Source: Welwitschia mirabilis | Lineage: Eukaryota; Gnetophyta; Gnetopsida; Welwitschiales | NCBI GenBank assembly: GCA_051453625.1 | Contig: JBOZIK010000001.1 | Location: forward strand, 152,427,101-152,491,100 | Direction of reading: 5' to 3' | Length of the DNA: 64,000 bases | In this document: positions 25,753-36,449 of the stretch, one piece after another | Layout: each line of letters begins with the position of its first letter | How positions within the stretch are numbered: the first letter of the stretch is position 1 | Position numbers and translations under genes: made by a program | Notes under the pieces: model-generated | Told to the model about the DNA's origin: nothing | What the model saw: the letters and a program-made list of their open reading frames with translations, nothing else | Database searches by the model: none

Positions 25753-26467
25753 GGGAGCATAGAAAATAGAAATTCACAAATAGCTTCTGCTCAATTCCCC
25801 CACACACCTTCACAAACGATTGCACTAAGGGCTTTTGAATCCTTTTATTTGTATTTTCGTTGCAACATTTGCAGTCTTACCTAGCCTTCGTTTATAAGGT
25901 AAATTTAGCCCCATTTAGTAGTTTTTCCCATTATATCAAACTGTTTTTTTGTTTATAATTAAATAATAAAATATCTTTTATACTTTTAATTAAATAATAA
26001 AGTATCTAAGACAAATAAGTGATTGGAGATTAGCTTTTTGGCTAAAATAACCTCATAGTCGACCCAAAGTTTTGACTTCAACATATCAACTCATAAGCTG
26101 GCATTCCTCTCTGGAATTCGCATCCCATCCCTCGGATTCCACTCCCGTGCTCGCATCCCACTCCCTTTCAACACGTTTTCTGAAGCGTGTCCGAAGCCTT
26201 TTACTGGTCCACGAGCACAATGTTTTATCAATTCTTAGAGATTGACTCATCCGTCTCACTCGGCATTCCAAAAAGCCTTCGGACTTCTCGTTTCAACCAA
26301 AGTTCTGCGATGTCGCACTTTCCTTCATGTTTCCCCCAATCCCAGACCATTCATTTCCCATGTCACCCTTCTCTCTGCTCATCCGGATAAATAAGAAGTC
26401 CAGCTTCCCCTTCTCTGCGAAACTAAGCGTAAAGCGCCCGACGTCCCCACACCACGGCGATCTTACA
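25753..26467 (+). promoter_or_regulatory. Probable promoter and 5' leader of the SPARK kinase gene
   Basis: This stretch moves from AT-rich (25,900-26,020) to C-rich and CpG-containing (26,090-26,467). At 25,957 and 25,988 the 20-mer AATTAAATAATAAAATATCT occurs twice, 31 bp apart, with one change. The C-rich part contains repeated CGCATCCCA words and would suit a 5' untranslated leader. No TATA box at a clear distance can be assigned without transcript data. An in-frame ATG at 26,327 lies in this leader. Confidence 0.4.
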
Positions 26468-28330
26468 ATGACATCAATAGTCATTCTACTTGTGCCGCTG
26501 CTTCTCCTAACTCCCGCTGCCTCTTCTTCGTGTCCCACGGACTTCGCTTATGTCAAAAAAAGCCGGTGGGACGACTCCTCCTGCAGAAACAACTCCACGG
26601 TATGCTGTCAGTCCCTACGCAGCCTCATCGGCGTTGCCGTCGCGCAATACCTTAAACAGTCATCCAATTTTGAGTTCCCAGACGAGCCTTCCGCGGATGC
26701 CTGCCTCGCCGACTTTCAGCACGCCGTTTCCGAGTTCTATGCAGTGCTGCCTGCGGAGGTGCGGCGCTGCCTCAAAACCTCCGAATACACAATGAACCGC
26801 AGCCACTGCGCGGGAATCCAGACCCTTTCCGACTGGAGAACTCACCTCGGCAACACCACGGAAATCGATTCGGCCTGCAAAGGCGACCTCTCGGACCTCC
26901 CGACCTGCAATCTATGCAGGAAAGCCGGCCAGGCGGTGACGTCGCGCCTTGCCGAGATAAACAACACCTCCGACAGCCTCAAGTGCTGGTACTTCGTCTG
27001 CGACTACGCCACTGGCATCGTTAACGAGTTAGGACCCACAGACCCACGAACCACCTCATGCACCTTCTCTCTCCCCTTCGACACCCCCCGGGACAACGAT
27101 AACACCCTCTTGCTGGTCTTCGCCGCGACGGGGAGCGCCGGTGTCGCCGCATTGGTGCTCGCCGCGGTCGTGTGGATGTTGTGCGTGCGGCGCCGACAGC
27201 AAAGGATGGCAGAGGAGAGAGAATTCCTCAGAAAACGACGCAAGGCGGTGGAGGCGGCCGCCTGCTGGGGGCGAAATACAGGCGCAATCTGGTACAAACT
27301 GAAGGAAATTGAGAAGGCCACGGGAAAGTTCAACAGCAAGAATCTCGTTGGGCAAGGCGCATTCGGAGCCGTCTACAAGGGGACCCTGCCCGACGGCCGC
27401 GAGATCGCTGTCAAAAGGGTTCTGGACGACGGTGACGGCTCGGACGCTGAATTCGCTAACGAGATGGAAATTATAAACTCGATCAGGCACCGGAACCTGG
27501 TAGCGCTTCGCGGCTGCTGCATCGGTCGGGCGGAGGACGGCGGCGGGGGCCACAAGTTCTTGATCTATGACTATTACCCGAACGGCAGCCTCGCCAGGCA
27601 TCTGTTCGGCTCGGAGGCGAAAACGCGGCCGTTGACATGGCCGCAACGGCGACGCATCATACTGGGCACCGCGAAGGCGCTCCAGTACCTCCACGAGGGA
27701 CTCCGCCCGGCGATCTTTCACCGAGACGTGAAGACTACGAACATCTTACTTGACAACGATTTCAACGCCCTTGTCACCGACTTTGGCCTCGCCCGCATCG
27801 TGCGGCCTGACAGGGATGACTTGGCGTCGGCCTCGGCGTCCGTGACGACGCGCGTTGCCGGGACGCATGGGTATCTGGCGCCCGAATATGCGCTCTACGG
27901 GCAGCTCTCGGATAAGGCGGACGTTTATAGCTTTGGGGTGGTGCTGTTGGAGGTGATGAGCGGGCGCCCAGCGCTCTGGGAGAAGTCCGAAGATGCCGCC
28001 GATTTTCTTATCACGGACTGGGCTTGGCGGTTGCTCAAAGCCGACAAGGGTATGCAGGTTCTGGACCCCGCGATTAGGGAGAGCGGGTGTGAGGGCGTTA
28101 TGATGAGATTTGTGTCGGTGGGAGTGCTGTGCGCGCATGTGATGGTAGCGTTCAGGCCGAGCATGGCGGAGGCCGTGAAGATGCTCCAGGGCGATATCGA
28201 GATCCCCATGATTCCCGACAGGCCGATGCCGCTGGCAGTTCCGCCTTTCGGCGTCATGACGTCATCCTTCTTCTCGGTCGACTCGGGCCCCACCCAACGC
28301 TCCTCCTCACCGACTCACCTTCTACGTTAA
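26468..28330 (+). CDS. SPARK-domain receptor-like protein kinase (At1g11050 type), intact single exon
   Basis: A plasma-membrane receptor kinase of 620 residues. Residues 1-20 form a signal peptide (MTSIVILLVPLLLLTPAASS). Residues 22-200 are the extracellular SPARK domain with 13 cysteines (22, 39, 46, 47, 79, 101, 114, 137, 147, 150, 173, 178, 198), the motif CAGIQTLSDW, and N-glycosylation sequons near 41, 110, 129 and 165. Residues 213-239 form one membrane helix, followed by basic residues. The kinase domain (about 289-575) has the glycine loop GQGAFG (295-300), K316, E332, HRD (418-420), N425, DFG (438-440) and APE (471-473), so it should be an active RD serine/threonine kinase. Length is close to Arabidopsis At1g11050. 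I chose ATG 26,468 because it starts the signal peptide; the upstream in-frame ATG at 26,327 adds 47 polar residues. The gene is GC- and CpG-rich, unlike everything around it. Related SPARK kinases act in mycorrhizal symbiosis; this one's ligand is unknown. Confidence 0.95.
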   Translation: MTSIVILLVPLLLLTPAASSSCPTDFAYVKKSRWDDSSCRNNSTVCCQSLRSLIGVAVAQYLKQSSNFEFPDEPSADACLADFQHAVSEFYAVLPAEVRRCLKTSEYTMNRSHCAGIQTLSDWRTHLGNTTEIDSACKGDLSDLPTCNLCRKAGQAVTSRLAEINNTSDSLKCWYFVCDYATGIVNELGPTDPRTTSCTFSLPFDTPRDNDNTLLLVFAATGSAGVAALVLAAVVWMLCVRRRQQRMAEEREFLRKRRKAVEAAACWGRNTGAIWYKLKEIEKATGKFNSKNLVGQGAFGAVYKGTLPDGREIAVKRVLDDGDGSDAEFANEMEIINSIRHRNLVALRGCCIGRAEDGGGGHKFLIYDYYPNGSLARHLFGSEAKTRPLTWPQRRRIILGTAKALQYLHEGLRPAIFHRDVKTTNILLDNDFNALVTDFGLARIVRPDRDDLASASASVTTRVAGTHGYLAPEYALYGQLSDKADVYSFGVVLLEVMSGRPALWEKSEDAADFLITDWAWRLLKADKGMQVLDPAIRESGCEGVMMRFVSVGVLCAHVMVAFRPSMAEAVKMLQGDIEIPMIPDRPMPLAVPPFGVMTSSFFSVDSGPTQRSSSPTHLLR

Positions 28331-28409
28331 CGTAACTGCGAGGCTTCTTCGTCACTCGCTTTTGAATTTCTCCATTAAATTGATTCTTTCCGATTGTGAA
28401 GAGTTACTT
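28331..28409 (+). other. Proximal 3' region of the kinase gene
   Basis: GC content falls within about 100 bp of the stop codon. ATTAAATTGATT near 28,374 is a possible weak polyadenylation signal. No firm terminator can be placed. Confidence 0.3.
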
Positions 28410-28640
28410 TTAATATGAATTCCTTAAACGCTTTATGGTGAGGCGCTTGTGAAACCCGGCTTTGATCATGTGATGTACATTCTGCGCGTTGGCCAAACAT
28501 GGAATAACGTAGTCGTGTCCGTACAAAAAGGTACGGCATAGTAATGCAACCAGCGTGAATACATTCGGTGGTTCTCCCACGAATTCATGGTGAAAGAACC
28601 CTTTCAACAAATTGCTTTCTCACCGCAGAGCACAATTGAA
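28410..28640 (-). pseudogene. Relic of a pentatricopeptide repeat (PPR) gene
   Basis: On the minus strand 28,610 to 28,410 is open and reads GEPPNVFTLVALL, then NAQNVHHMIKAGFHK and RLRNSY. This follows the plant PPR pattern 'g..PN.fTl..lL.aC......g..vH..iik.Gf..d..v.nsL...Y', about one and a half repeats. PPR proteins bind organelle RNA. The fragment lacks a start and further repeats and is overlapped upstream by a different open frame (to 28,803), so it is a relic. Base composition is closer to a gene than to the surrounding repeats, so decay is recent or methylation low. Identification rests on pattern only. Confidence 0.5.
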
Positions 28641-28819
28641 TGTGGCATTTACCTCCTTGGGTTTGGACTTTGTCCGATCTATCTCTCATCGTGTGTAAGT
28701 TACATAATTTTTGGTATTTCTTAAATACAGGTATGAAATCTTTTAGTAACAAATATTTCTCAAATGCGTCATATTTTATAGTTTTTTTGTTTAATGAATT
28801 CATGGAACATCATACCACA

Positions 28820-28985
28820 CACTGTAGGATTCCAACCCAAGAAATTGAAGCCTATTACTCAAATAGACATGGGTTATACCAATTATGGCATGTACTAGAA
28901 GCCCTTAGCTATTGTACTTCTTTTCAAAATATCATCATGACAACATATTTCTTTTAATTGGTCACAATGGCAAAAATCTTTAAAT
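28820..28985. repeat. Dispersed repeat, copy 1 (second copy near 37,600-37,735)
   Basis: The block from CCAATTATGG (about 28,878) through TATCATCATGAC, ACATATTTCTTTTAATTGGT and CACAATGGCAAA recurs near 37,612-37,735. The family is unknown. The second foldback element begins where this repeat stops. Confidence 0.65.
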
Positions 28986-29506
28986 TAGCTTAGATATATA
29001 TTTCAAATACATTTAATATTTGGCCAAAAGATATCAATTTTTACCACCTATTAGATGAGGGTATCAGCATTAACTTAACTACATTTCTATCGCCTACTAG
29101 ACGAAGGTACAAGCATTAACCTAAACACGTTTTGCTTACACATTAGAGTTGATTTTAACCACATGCAAAGTTGACTTTGATCATATGGTCAACCTTCACC
29201 ATTGATCAAAAGTTAATGCCTCGTTCTCGGCCAAAATTTTTCAACCAGGCATTAACTTTTAATGGATGGTCAACATTGACGATATGCTCAAAGTCAATGT
29301 TGACAAAAGTCAAAGTCAACTTTAAGTGTGGTAAAAGTCAACTCCAATGTGTAGGCAAAATGTGTTTAAGTTAATGCTTGTACCCTTGTCTAATAGGCAA
29401 CAGCAATGCAGTTAGGTTAATGCTTGTACCTTCATCTGAAAGGAGGTAGAAATTGATATCTCTTTGTCAAATATTATATGTATATGAAATATATATCTAA
29501 GTCTGT
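28986..29506. mobile_element. Foldback (MITE-like) element, copy 2
   Basis: About 520 bp with inverted halves. TTAGATATATATTTCAAATAC on the left pairs with the reverse complement of GTATATGAAATATATATCTAA on the right. Near the centre AAAAGTTAATGCCT (29208-29221) pairs perfectly with AGGCATTAACTTTT (29247-29260). It shares AGATATCAATTT, GCATTAAC and many GTTGACTTT words with copy 1. Nine TTGAC/GTCAA cores lie between about 29,170 and 29,345. It starts about 650 bp after the kinase stop codon. No coding capacity. Confidence 0.75.
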
Positions 29507-30019
29507 GGTCACCTGCCACTGAGTATTATTAGTTATAAGTGCATTAATTATTAACTCTTTTATGAAATCAATTTCATAAGCCATAATTGCTTTAATTGGA
29601 AAGGCTTTTATGGACATGCCTTTATTATTATTTGCAATCATTATTACTAAACATGCTATTTAAATATATAATCTTAGGGTAGAAAATAATTGGTAATGAT
29701 TTAAGTATCTAATGATATCTTTTTTCTATTTAAATGTAAAAATGCATGAAGTGAAAAAGATAATAATGTACGAAAAGAAGTGCTCATAAAGTTTATAGAG
29801 AGAGGTCAAGTATCACTTTATTACAATGAAGCTAACAAAGAACAATACAGGAATTTAAGTAGGTAACAAATAACAATATAAGCATATAGCATAGAGAAAT
29901 TAGTAATATTTAATTGTAAGAGGTAAATACTAATTCATTTTATATCACTTAATACAAATGTACACCATAGATGAATTGGTAAATTATTACAAATACGATG
30001 TATTTTAGACTTCTGAGCT
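29507..30019. other. AT-rich spacer, possibly the 3' end of the Helitron
   Basis: No gene. A minus-strand Helitron would end in this direction with CTRR and a nearby hairpin, but I could not identify a convincing terminus. Confidence 0.35.
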
Positions 30020-32191
30020 TACTAAACGTTAATCTTCCTTAATTTGCTTCTTCAAGTTAGAACCCTTAGATAATTTTCTATATCTCTGTTTAGAGAAGGT
30101 ATGTAATAGCTTCAATAATTCTATTGACTTCACTCAATAAGGCGCCACAAAAGTCAATCTTAACATTTCCTTGGGACTAATGTCTATACATGCCTTACTA
30201 AGGGTTATCATTTGAGATTTGTAAATTTTTAATGCCCAAGTGAGTTTGAGAGGTAGTTGTTTTGATCAATCTCTAGAGAATGGGACGATATGAACTATTC
30301 TTGGACTTGATTCATTAAAAGGAACTCCAGTGTAGTTACCAAAATTAACCATGATATAGGTGGAAGATTAGGTGGATTTTCTAGCCAATAAACTATTGAT
30401 TTAACAACATCCATAGACCCATTTACTAATCTAGCTTCAGGACATATGTTCAAAGTTAACATGACCCCATCTCCTTGACAATGAAGAAGCTTTGTTTCCA
30501 ATTCACCATCAGCATCATCGGATCTAACTGAATTACATGTCTTATTTACCATACATTATGCAATGGATGATTTCATTTGAAGCAAAACCTTTTTGGTATG
30601 AGAGGAAATCATATCAGTCATGGCGAATAGATGAACTGAATCTTAGAAATCATTAGATGTGAAAGGAAGTTCAGACCTCATCATTAGAAATTCATAATCA
30701 TCATTTAAAGCTATATCATCTTTTGCATTCATTAATACATTTCTAAATCTTTGTTGATTTGGATCATCACCCTTTTGTTTATAGAATGCATCTAATACAA
30801 TAATCATATTAAATGATCTTCAGAGGGCCTTCATTTCTTTACTACCATTATATGGTGGACAATCCTTCATTGGAGGTAACTGAGGTAACTAAGCAAAATC
30901 ACCTATTAATATGAAAGACCTTCTACCAAAACTCATATGGCAGTGAGCTAAAAATATCTCTTTAAGCCTTTTATGGATATTAAGTAACATCTTAACCCTT
31001 ATAAAACTCATCTCATAAAAAATGATGTATTTGACATTTTTTAGCCATTCTTGAAGAAAGAGCAGGCTCATAGTCATCAATCTTAATACCCAATGTTGAA
31101 TATATTGTTGTTCCCTTGATGTTGTACGCACCAGCTCCAGTTGGTGCAAGAACCATAATAATACTTGTGTTTTTTGAATACATCTTCTTAAATTCATTCC
31201 TTATAGCATGAATAAGAAAAGATTCTTTTATTCTTGCTATTCCTTGGATTATCATGTGTAGAGGTTGAATGTCTTCTTGCTCAAATTCTTATAGTACCAA
31301 TGAAGATATCAGTATGTTGAAGCATTTTTTTTTAAATTTTAAACCAAGGCTAGATAGTCCATTTATTTAATTTGTTTGATCTTGGACTAATAAATTACAT
31401 GATGGCCTATTACTTTACACAAAGAAAATGAAGTATTTTACATAGTCTTCTCCTTGATAGTTTGTAAACTAATTACACTGCCTATCAAGATCACACAAGC
31501 CAAGCATGTCATATCACTTCTTTGAAGAAGGCCTTCATTTAGTAAATGTCTTATTAATAATCCTTTTCATAATGATCCACGTGTAATGGTTTCATGTCTT
31601 CATGTTGATCCTCCTCGATGGTTGCATGTTTGAAATCCTCATTATATGATGGATTACATTGCTCATACATATGGGTAATAGACATCCATTTAGCCTCTGT
31701 TTCTTCATCTATCCTTCCCAAATCATGTTTGATGTCTCTAAATAGATAAGGAAAAAGTAGTTGAGTCCAACAATAATCCACCCATTTGTCATCATCTCTA
31801 TTAGGTCGCATACAAAACCTAGAAATAGATCTTACAATTGCATGTTCCTTTCTTGAATGTCAGGCATCATATCCTATTTTCCTTAGAATAAATAAATTAT
31901 TTATTCCTTCCATATGAAGTGATCTATTTAGATATTGATCAACCAATATGGTATACACATGTTCATCATCTACAACATGGCTTTGTTTTACTTTTTTTTA
32001 TATACCTCTTTACATAAATTAAGTAATACAAATACCCTACTATTTTCAAGTAAAGGAAGTTCCTATAGAATGTGGTACATTTCTATAGCTCCAATATCAT
32101 GATCTACTGTAGTATCCATCATTAGCTTTTTATAAACTGAAATGAAAGACTCATTGGAATATCTTTCTTGCGGTATCTTCATTAACATGTC

Positions 32192-32199
32192 NNNNNNNN
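32192..32199. other. Short gap (8 N) in the Helitron
   Basis: Eight unknown bases within the Helitron pseudogene. Confidence 0.99.
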
Positions 32200-33478
32200 A
32201 CTTTAATTTCTTCTTTGACTTTAAGGCATACTTTGCAATATACTATATAATAACATATTTATCAAGCACAGGTTGGAAGTCTATATTCACTTGCCATGTT
32301 TGTATAATTATTCTGTTATGCACATTTAAACTATCATCTTTTCTCCTTGGCTCATAGTTCTTCGCATTGTTTTCATCTATATACAATCTAGAATGATGAG
32401 ATTGTAGCTCCCACGGAATGTTATATTTACATTAAATAATAAGTATCAGTATCTATAGTTTGAATATAGTTATAATTCTAAAAGAGTAATAGTTTGTGGA
32501 TACCTACACATTTGTCAACCATTTTGTCTTTTCAAACATCCTCTCAGTTTACAAACTATATGTCTTTGAATATTATTTAATAAGGTTGTGGAATCTTGAT
32601 CTAGTTGTATATGTTCAAGATTCTCTTTTTGTAATTGACATGGATGAAGATCCATGTTTCTTCTTAGGCCTACAAAAACAAAAATTACTATAATGTTTAA
32701 AACAAAGTAATTAACTAAACATGTAATAAAGAAAATATAACTTGTACTTACATCATTTACTCTGCCATACTCATTAAATCTATCATTCCATGCATGCGCG
32801 ATGGAATAAAAGAAAAACTCTTAGAATTTTGATACTACTATATCATTACTCCAGTTAAGTTGTTCCATGTTAAGAGCTCCTTTTATCCATAAAAAAATCT
32901 ATGTACATGTGGAAAACCTCTATGTTTCCATTCAAATCGTGTTCAGTAGTCTACAACATTGAATTCATTTATTAGATTTACCTCTTTAAATTTATTATGA
33001 TGGTTTTATATGTACTCTGAGATAATGTGTGGGTTCCCAATGATGTTTTGCAATTGTCATCATCTGGCTTTAGACGGATGTTATGGTTGTTCACCGAACA
33101 TAATATCATGTAGATCAAGCCAATATAAATCTGCAGCACTTAAAGTTAAGAATATTGTAGGAGTTCCAAGCCAGGTAACCATATCTAATAGCTCATATTT
33201 GCTTTTTTTTTTTCTAGTAAGAAGCTGTGCCTCTTAGAGAGCTTCCATATCTTAATAAGTTATCTATTATTTCTATTGATGGACAATTGTTCATTTGTTC
33301 ACGCAATTTCTCTATCGTGCTTGATGCATCAACTATGTTCTTTTATAAAAATACTATTGGAGAACTACCTGTCCCGTGTCTCATAATCATGTTGAAAAAA
33401 TAATACCTACACTGGAAAATGATTTTTGAAGGGTTTAAAATTTGTTCGATGAAATCCATCAAAGAATAAAACAAATGT

Positions 33479-33878
33479 NNNNNNNNNNNNNNNNNNNNNN
33501 NNNNNNNNNNNNNNNNNNNNNNNNNNNNNNNNNNNNNNNNNNNNNNNNNNNNNNNNNNNNNNNNNNNNNNNNNNNNNNNNNNNNNNNNNNNNNNNNNNNN
33601 NNNNNNNNNNNNNNNNNNNNNNNNNNNNNNNNNNNNNNNNNNNNNNNNNNNNNNNNNNNNNNNNNNNNNNNNNNNNNNNNNNNNNNNNNNNNNNNNNNNN
33701 NNNNNNNNNNNNNNNNNNNNNNNNNNNNNNNNNNNNNNNNNNNNNNNNNNNNNNNNNNNNNNNNNNNNNNNNNNNNNNNNNNNNNNNNNNNNNNNNNNNN
33801 NNNNNNNNNNNNNNNNNNNNNNNNNNNNNNNNNNNNNNNNNNNNNNNNNNNNNNNNNNNNNNNNNNNNNNNNNNNNNN
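33479..33878. other. Assembly gap of 400 N in the Helitron
   Basis: Unknown bases between the amino-terminal region and the Rep catalytic domain. Any open frame spanning it is an artefact. Confidence 0.99.
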
Positions 33879-34740
33879 AACATCTTCATCACCGCTGATG
33901 TTATTTGAAGCATGCATGTCTATCTCAACATCTTGGTAGAAAGGATCATTCTCCTTCTTAAATCATAAGGCATGATAAAATCGTCTCTTATTTACAATAA
34001 AATTATACTCTGTGCCAATTTGATCCATTCTCTTTAGAATAAGTATGGGTATTTATGTAATTTTAAAGGGCAAAACCCTTGCAATATGTGACAATCTTAT
34101 AGAAAGCTTATTATGTGCCCTCAATATACTAGTTGACCATCAATTACATGTGTAACTTGAAGCAATGGGTTTATCCTTGAAATAAACATCTCTTCAACCT
34201 ATGTAAGAGGGGATAAAACAAATGACTAAGGTTCTCGAACCATGTTGTTCTAAGGGGGGAAAAAACTCTAATTTCTTCATCATCAGCTGTGGTCCCTTCC
34301 CTTTTCTCATATTAACAACATCTACAAGTAGGGCCATGTCTACCTTGTACCAACTTTATAGAGTGATGCATCTCATTACAAACTATGCATGATCTTGGTT
34401 GTGCAAATACTTGTATTTCTCTCTAAAATATCTTAATTCCTTTAGATATATCATTATTAAATTTATGTAAGCTAGGATATAGAAGCTGTTGTAATGTTTG
34501 CTTAAGATTTCTTATAGAGGAGAGAGCATTAAAGTTTGGTACTATTGTATTAGACTGGCTTTTTCATCGTTCTTTCTGTAAGTGTGATTATTGATCATGA
34601 TAACCATCCTCTTTCATAGTCTCTTTCAGTAGCCTTATGTATTCTTCTCTTCTTGTTAATGATAAAGGACTCTGAATATTAGAAACATGACTTGTTGATG
34701 TCATATCATTGTTTATTATCTATCCATTGACTGTTACTAA

Positions 34741-36449
34741 GGGGGTTATTTCTATGGGCATGTCTTCCATTTGTTGATTTAGTTCTTGCATTGTATGACA
34801 AATCAAGTATTCTACTATAATACTAGATGATGTAGTACTATGTCACAGAGCTACATTGTCATGTCATTTATGAACATGAAAAAAAAAGTGATTTTGTTAC
34901 AAATCTAGTCTTGATAAAATAGTAAAACTATAAAAAAAAATAACTCATACCCTATGGATTATCATTATCACTAATATCATTACAAATGTTTAAAGAGTTT
35001 GTTCAGTGATCGGTTTCCCTATGAAATCTTTGCCTCTTATAATATCTTCTTTGCTTTCATGATTTAAAGCTCGTTGATGTTCAATCATAGAATCAATTCT
35101 AGATAAATGAAAATGAATATAAAAAAATACATTTAGAAAATGAAGATAATTGAAAGAATGAACTAAATTTAAAAACTTTTAAAAAACTTAAGTTAAAAAA
35201 CCTATGTCAAAAACATTTAAAAAACTCATTTTTATAAAAACCTATTTTAAAAATACTTGTTTAAAATTATTTTTAAGTTCAAAAATTAATTTCTAAAAAG
35301 CTTGCTTTATGAAAAACTTAATTTTTAAAAGCTTGATTAAAAAAAGCCAACTAATGAAAAATTAAATTTAAAAAAAGTCTAATATAAAGAAAATCAAGTT
35401 TAATTTAAAAATAAAGTTAATGTTATCTAACTTAATTTTAAAAAAAACCCTAATGTAAAAAACCCTATATTTTTTCCATTTTTTTAAAATTAATTTAGAA
35501 AAAAACTTAATGTAAACTTCTTTATTAGAATTGCCTCTCTAATAGACTTAATTTTAAAAAAGCCTTAATTAAACTTAATTTTATAAACTTAATTTAAACT
35601 TAATTTAAACCTATTTTAAACTCAATAAATTTTTTAAACTTAATAAAGGTTAAAAAACCTTAATTTAAAAAAACTTAATGTCATAAGACATTATGCCTTA
35701 TGAGGAACAAAATGTGATTCTCTCAGCCCTTATAATAACATAGAATAGATAGATAATGGTATATACATGAAAAACATATAAAAATCTTCTTGTAAAGGAA
35801 TAAATATGGAATGCATTCATGTTATCATCAAACTTCATCTTTAGCACCTTGTAATACCTTTGGTATATACATAATAACTTGTTTATTCCCTATGTAACTC
35901 AAATTGTTGGAGGGATTACATGAGTAGGGAGTACCAATTTAAAGAATTAGAAAACATTTATTCTAAGCAAAAAAGACGTTAAAAATGAGAACTATCAAAG
36001 TGAATAATTATTTAGAAATATGATATAAAAAAATGAAATGTTCCTAATAATTAATTTTAGAATTAATTACACATAATTTTGAAAGTAAGATTAATTTAGT
36101 GAAAAATATTAAATAAAAAAGGCCTTTGAGATTAATTTAACCAAACATATTAAACAAAATATACATTTCACTAACGGAACTTACATTTCCCTAATCTGCT
36201 TAATTTGATCTTACAATAGTGATGGGCTATTAATATTCAAACTTTTTATTTTAATGTTTATTTTGGAATTTTTAATTCTGATATTTTAGATAGATCGATT
36301 TTTAAGATCAAAATCATCAGCTCATGGCGAGAAAGGTGTTGGCGAGTTCTCTCTCAACATATCGCATGTGCAGTTCTACAAAAAAAAAAAAAAAAAAAAA
36401 AATCTAAGAAAGATATCCTTCTTGTTCTTTAGAAATATACCAAAGATTT
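34741..36449. other. AT-rich region with a TTAAA-type low-complexity block and a poly-A run
   Basis: From about 35,150 to 35,690 the sequence is built of variants of AAAACTTAATTT/TTTAAAAAAC with almost no other words; it is non-coding. At 36,380-36,402 there is an uninterrupted run of 23 A, either a simple repeat or the tail of a retrotransposed copy. The Helitron's 5' end may lie in the first part but is not visible. Confidence 0.6.

Larger units (their letters stand above)
30020..34740 (-). pseudogene. Helitron Rep/helicase (RepHel) pseudogene, nearly full length
   Basis: A rolling-circle transposase read from high to low coordinates. The start (about 34,700-34,330) has REEYIRLLKETMKEDGYH and a zinc-finger-like CIVCNEMHHS. 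Then come EEMFISRINPLLQVTHV (34,190) and, after a gap, TIFLTLSAADLYWLDLHDI (33,150) and NPHIISEY (33,045). The Rep HUH motif follows: FEWKHRG-PHVH, with the HVH codons at 32,909-32,901. Next are FISVYKKLM-TTVDHDIGAIEMYH (32,150-32,080) and RPNRDDDKWVDYCW (31,810). The PIF1-like helicase starts near 31,250: Walker A is decayed (GIARIKESFL), followed by VLAPTGAGAYNIKGTTIYS, DEMSFIRVKML, FILIGDFA, LTLNICPEARLVNGSMDVV (30,450) and WALKIYKSQMITLSKACIDI (30,190). Stops, frameshifts and two gaps make it inactive. Termini were not identified. Confidence 0.92.

Noticed and set aside
26327-26467. Upstream in-frame ATG adding 47 residues to the kinase
   Set aside because: The added part is polar and would bury the signal peptide; it more likely belongs to the 5' leader.
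27056-27721. A 221-residue minus-strand open frame opposite the kinase
   Set aside because: A by-product of GC-rich coding sequence on the other strand; no domain, and the plus-strand kinase explains the region.
28640-28957. 105-residue plus-strand ORF
   Set aside because: Its second half lies in a dispersed non-coding repeat also found near 37.6 kb, and no family is recognised.
33407-33939. Three open frames of 150-168 codons
   Set aside because: They consist almost entirely of unknown bases in the 400-N gap.
36380-36402. Poly-A run as the 3' tail of a SINE
   Set aside because: No RNA polymerase III box, repeat body or target duplication could be identified upstream.
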